Shown in pieces: positions 59,454-64,000 of a stretch of DNA of 64,000 nucleotides. A program made the translations under genes and the position numbers. The notes beneath the pieces were generated by a model. That model saw only the letters and a list, made by a program, of their open reading frames with translations, did no database searches and was not told where the DNA came from. Location: assembly GCA_039519185.1 (NCBI GenBank), contig CM076851.1:30897825-30961824 (forward strand), in the 5' to 3' direction. The DNA comes from Astragalus membranaceus (lineage: Eukaryota > Streptophyta > Magnoliopsida > Fabales > Fabaceae). Each line of letters starts with the position of its first letter. Positions within the stretch are counted from its first letter, which is position 1.

Positions 59454-62400
59454 TGTTGCACCCCAAAAAATCCGGTTCGGACTTCTCATTGTACAACGTG
59501 GAAAAGGTATGGAGCCGCCACCAATATTTTAATTTTAAGACCAAAACATTGAAAAAAGGTCTTTTAGACAAGGCGGATGGTCTTTCGAAAACTAGAGATA
59601 TGGGTTCGGGGGTCGGTTAGGCATGGGGAAGGTATTAGCACCCCGTACCTCCTTTCTACCGAAAGGGAACCTTTAATTAAATGTGTGGTTTGAAGTGTTG
59701 ATTTGAAAATGCTTTTATTTTGCCTCTTTATTGAAAAGGGAGTGAGAAGACTTAATGAAAATTTTTATTTTTGGCGCTTGACGAGAGTTGGCCTCTCGCT
59801 CCTACGTATCTCCTGGTGCGATGGAGAATTCAAAGCTACGTAGTTCTTGGTTGTCCTAAAAAGGTTTTTGTTTTTTAGTCTGTTTAGATGAGTTTTCGCA
59901 GTAGGAGTGAGGATTCGCGATGACCAAACAACAACGGTTTAGAGTGGCCGCGCTACTAACTCTTTTGAAAATGAAATTATCATTAACAACCAAACGGCAA
60001 CGGCGCGAGTGATCATTAACGATAATCGGTTTTGCTTTTGATTCGAGTGTTCGCGACGACCAAACAACAACGGTTTAGAGTGGCCGCGCTACTAACTCTT
60101 TTGAAAATGAAATTATCATTAACAACCAAACGGCAACGACGCGAGTGATCATTAACGATAATCGGTTTTGCTTTTGATTCGAGTGTTCGCGACGACCAAA
60201 CAACAACGGTTTAGAGTGGCCGCGCTACTAACTCTTTTGAAAATGAAATTATCATTAACAACCAAACGGCAACGGCGCGAGTGATCATTAATGATAATCG
60301 GTTTTTATTTTAGATGATCAAAAAGGGCTTTCGCAATCGAATTAATTTTGGTTTGTTGTGCTTGACGAGGACGTGGCTCGCTCCTACGTATCCCAAATGG
60401 GAATCAAAGCGACGTAGTTCTAATTCGAAAAGGAGAATGTTTTTGAAGTTGGACGCGTTCATGACAATCAAACCAACAAAGGTTGTGATGGATTACCACT
60501 AATAGCTTATGCATATGAAAATTCTTTTTTGAAATGGCGGCCTTCATGACAATCAAACCAACAAAGGTTGTGATGGATTGTCACTAACAACCATTTTTAT
60601 GCTAGTTTGTTTAGAAAGGAAAACAATGAATGCAATTCAAACATATTGACCAATCAAACAATCATGATCATGTTGATCACCAACCAAGATTAAGCATGTC
60701 AATACAATCAAAGGATTTAATTGTCAAAGATGCTAGATAAAGTTCTCAAATCAATTGTGTTTGTGTGTGAAGGAGAATTGCTACACATGTCGGCAACAAT
60801 CTCAAAGAGGAGCACATATGCCTCTATGATACACATGTTGGTAGTCTTATAAGGGCACATGATTGTGTGAGAGGGTTTATGCACAATTAAGTCAAGACAT
60901 TTGAAGGGCATCAAGAACAAGTGAATACCATTGATTGTAGACATAGAGTATTCTAGGTTTGATGATTGAACATGTAAGCAAGGATGCATGATTAGGCAAG
61001 CATGTGAATGCATGAGTATACAATGAGTGAATGAGCATTATTGAATGCAATACATGGTATTAATGGATGCATGAACATTTAAGAATGGATGCAAAGCATA
61101 CAAGTGAATGAATGCATAGCATTTTGTTTATGAATAAATGGCATACAAGGATGCATAAAAGGATGCAAGGGACATAAGCATATGAGAATGCATGAGAGTG
61201 TCGCATAAACTAAGTATGAGTGAAGATGCATGAATGTGAAAATGTTTTGGTAATGAATAATAAAATGTTTTTGGGTTTTGGTGTTTTGGAAATGAGATGA
61301 AATGTTTTTTTCTTGAAAGTGGTAAAAATGTTTTGGGGTTTATTTTATGAAGATGAAAAAGTTTGAAATGCAAGTGAGAAAATGTTTTGGGTATTTTTGC
61401 AAGTTGACAAGTGGTAAAACTTTTAGTAAAAAGTTAGTGAATGGTAAAGTAAAAATGCATGAGGTAAATGGTAATTATTTAATGAGATGGTAAAGTAAAA
61501 AGTTAAAATGTTTTTTTTTTTACTTTTGGTAAAAAGTTAATGAGTGGTAAAGTAAAAAGTAAAAAGGTGAAAAACACAATGTCACCAATTTTTTTCACTC
61601 AAGTAAGATCGAAGAAGCAAGTTTCAAGCAACAAAATGATCAAAAATTGGCCTCCAAGGCCGAAGCACATCAAGCAACAATTCATCCTCAATTTCATGCC
61701 AAAACTTTGTAAATTAGCACACAAAAGCAACATAAGGCACAACCCTAAACTAACATGTAAAATTACAAGACAAGCATCAAGCAAGGCATGTATTTATCCA
61801 ACTCAAAAATTCAAGAAAACAATGAAGCAACATAAGCCCTAGGATTTAAGCTCTAACCCGAGGGCACTCATGGTAGAATCAAACCCAAAAATCAATCTCC
61901 AAGCATGGAACAAGCAAGAAAACATATTATTCAACAAAATAGGCCCTAGGCCGAAGCAAAAGAGGTGAGGAAAATAAGTTTTATTTGATAAAAAACTCAT
62001 GAACAAGGTGAAAAACACATGAACAAAAATTCATTTCACTAACAAATGCAAAATCGACATAAAAACAATTATTCAAGGGTGAGATGCCAACTCTCACCCA
62101 CCAACAACAACAACAAACTACATTTTAGCTATTTTTGATGATGATATGTGAAGAAAAAGGAGTAGAAGATGAGTTTATGCAAGAAAATTAAAAATGAAGC
62201 AAGGATCTAGGCTTACCTTTCAAGATTTAGCGAAAAGATGAAGTAGAGAATGAAATAAAAACCAAGAACACTTGAAGCTCTTCTTGAATACCACGAAAAT
62301 CACTTGATCTTGAAGGATTTGATGATGAATTTTGAAGATAATGCGAGATTAGAAGTGGATTTAGTGTAGGAACCAAGAATATTGAAGGTTTGATGGTTGA

Positions 62401-63608
62401 AAATTGAAGAATTGATGGTGGAAATGGGTGGAGGGGCTACGGTTTTGGAGGAAGAGGAGGAGAGGGTCTTTGAGCTGATTGTGTGCTAGGGTAAAAATGA
62501 GAGTCCTCTTCCCTATGGTCTCTTATTTTGGGTTTTATATGAGGTGCAAAATTAAGGGTATATAGGACATTGTGCTTTTGCCAACCATTGAGATTTGAGA
62601 TAGAATTTGAATCAAGGGCCAAGATTGCAATGCACATGGATTAGGGACAAAGAGAAAACACAAATGAGTGAGGAATGGCTGGTGTCATATGAAATTGAAG
62701 AGTTTTTTGTACACAAAAATTGTTGAGGGCAATTAGGTCAATTTGCACATAGTTGTAGCCTAGGATTTGATCTAGAATTTTAATCAATGGCTAGGAATAC
62801 AACTCACATGGATTAAGGGCATGAAGAAACACAAAATGAGGGAAAAAGGAGGGCTGAAATTCGCAGCCATGAGGAGGGAAGGAGAGGGAAAAAATGCAAG
62901 TTGTCACAAAATAGTACATTTTGTCTTATTAAGGACACTACCTTATTTTGATTCTTTTTTATTTTTCTTTTTATGATCATTCTTTTATTCCATGAAGATT
63001 CTTTTTTTTTATTTTGGGCTCATCCTAGGATTCAATCATTGGGCCCAAAATTCCATGACAACACCATTCCCAAAATTGATTTTGGGCCTCACTCTAGCGG
63101 AAATGACCATTTTGCCCTTTTCTTCGAAACTTGACTTTTTATGCAAAATTTAATCAATGATGCGCAACAATTTATAACCCAACTCATTTTGACCCAAATG
63201 AATTCCTCCAAAGATGCCCAGTGATTTTTACTGAGAAATTATCTTTTAGGGTAAAATGACCAAAATGCCCTTTTTGACCCAAAAACCCTAATTTTGCCCG
63301 ATAATGCATTTCCACTTCAAAAATGAATCTATAACCCTAGAAATGACCTCTAGAATCTTAGAATGCATGCTCAATGACCTTCATGAGGAATTATCATTTT
63401 TATTGTGAAATGACCAAAATACCCTTTTGGACTCAAAAAAACCTGATTTACCCAAAAAGTGCATTTCAACTCTAAAAATGATTTTAGAAACTTTGGAATG
63501 ACATTTAGGACTCAAAATGCAATGCATGATGCTTCTCACTCCTCAACTTATTTATTTTTGTGGAAAATTAGGGTTTTGATCTAAGCTGGACAAAATTGGG
63601 GTATGACA
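59454..63608 (-). mobile_element. 5' LTR of the gag-only Ogre
   Basis: 4155 bp, nearly identical to 48439-52593. Differences noticed: t/c at about 48945/59950; g/t at about 50295; c/g and a/g near 50804-50820; t/c near 50919; t/a near 52489; plus t-run lengths near 50496 and 51986. TACGTA modules at 59776-59848 and 60361-60421. Confidence 0.93.
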
Positions 63609-64000
63609 CAAGTCACAAGCTTCATTGTAAGAGGTTTTTAGTAATACACCCCCAGAAGAAGCATCAAGCATAAGTCTGGTACTTGGGTCCAACCCATTAT
63701 AGAAGGTTTCCATCTGAATGATAACTGGTATGCCATCATGCGGACATCTTCTAATCAACTCCTTCCATCTTTCCCATGCTTCAAACACTGATTCAGATTC
63801 TTTTTGTTTGAATGCAGTAACTTCATTCCTCATTCTTGCATTTTTGCTAGGTGGAAAATATTTTGCTAAGAATTTTTCAGCCATTTCATTCCAAGTGTGG
63901 ATAGAGTTAGGCTCTAGAGAAGTTAACCAGGTCTTAGCTCTATCATTCAAGGAATAAGGAAAAAGTTTTAACCTAAATGCATCATCACTGACTCCTGGAA
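63609..64000 (-). pseudogene. Athila-type gag, N-terminal capsid part (continues off the edge)
   Basis: The reading frame on the minus strand contains AKTWLTSLEPNSIHTWNEMA, FLAKYFPPSKNARMRNEVTA, FEAWERWKELIRRCPHDGIP and MLDASSGG, the retrotransposon gag capsid signature of Athila elements. It is cut by the gag-only Ogre at 63608, and the rest is at 47462-48438. Its start codon is beyond the window. Confidence 0.87.

Larger units (their letters stand above)
48439..63608 (-). mobile_element. Young gag-only Ogre derivative, 15.2 kb, LTRs of 4155 bp
   Basis: Complete element: 3' LTR 48439-52593, 5' LTR 59454-63608, perfect 5-bp duplication caagt (48434-48438, 63609-63613), Ogre PBS next to the 5' LTR and polypurine tract next to the 3' LTR. 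The 6.86-kb interior contains one intact gag ORF, with no protease, RT, RNase H, integrase or ORF1. By eye the two LTRs differ at six bases and in two homopolymer lengths. Movement must have used proteins of an autonomous Ogre. The minus-strand leader resembles that of the Ogre at 2389-14696. Confidence 0.93.
32701..64000 (-). mobile_element. Athila-type Ty3/gypsy element (Cyclops-like), split by three insertions; 5' end outside the window
   Basis: Minus-strand order from the right edge: gag (64000-63609, then 48438-47462), protease (47461-47047), RT and RNase H (43003-41176), integrase (38711-37357), an extra ORF (36944-35282), 3' non-coding region with a polypurine tract, and 3' LTR (34077-32701). 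The reading phase resumes across each insertion once a single copy of the target duplication is counted. The extra ORF after pol, the CPGNP zinc knuckle and the GKACHLP integrase block are typical of the Athila lineage; Cyclops of pea is the legume example I know. The three insertions account for ~21.7 kb. Several frameshifts make this copy inactive. Confidence 0.87.

Overview
The window is plant nuclear DNA that is almost entirely mobile elements. Giant-LTR Ty3/gypsy elements of the Ogre (Tat) lineage and an Athila-type element with an extra ORF after pol, plus CACTA, Mutator-like and LINE relics, suggest a legume of the vicioid clade (pea, vetch, clover, medic relatives). The clade is inferred from element types; no species-diagnostic gene was seen. 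Only one stretch looks like a resident host gene: a two-exon folate-biopterin-transporter-like gene at 19907-22085 (+), with one in-frame stop.

Layout. 1-2388: right-hand part of a plus-strand Ogre-type LTR, inserted into the integrase region of a decayed minus-strand Ogre (2389-14696; 5' LTR 11402-14696, tRNA-Arg-type PBS, ORF1, gag, protease plus G-patch, conserved intron, RT and two RNase H domains). That Ogre sits in a LINE relic (14697-15955, minus). 16395-19490: another LINE relic (plus) split by a 2.3-kb solo LTR (TSD ttctc). 19907-22085: the transporter gene, with a hairpin MITE in its intron. 22700-26150: a LINE RNase H relic split by a Mutator-like element (23007-26067) carrying an OTU-protease-like gene, itself split by a 1.16-kb CACTA element (23647-24810).

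From 26923 to the right edge everything is nested. An En/Spm (CACTA) element starts at 26923, holds a 1.37-kb solo LTR (27198-28564) and broken transposase genes, and is interrupted at 32701 by a minus-strand Athila-type element that runs past position 64000. The Athila-type element is split by three insertions, each with clean target-site duplications: a 2.46-kb solo LTR (38712-41175, cattt), a CACTA element carrying pieces of an alpha-galactosidase gene and a ribosomal protein SA gene (43004-47046, aat), and a young Ogre derivative with 4155-bp LTRs and only a gag gene (48439-63608, caagt).

Most distinctive signals: (i) a 10-nt near-palindrome (YGCTRYAGCR) on a 15-nt period, dispersed through LTR, UTR and coding parts of the Athila-type element; (ii) four evenly spaced pairs of a 13-nt GCACGG/CCGTGC palindrome in the solo LTR at 27198-28564; (iii) comparable but different palindromes in two other LTRs; (iv) a ~65-nt TACGTA module repeated in all three Ogre-type elements; (v) the gene-capturing CACTA; (vi) the recent gag-only Ogre. 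All identifications are from reading motifs and boundaries by eye; no database search was run.
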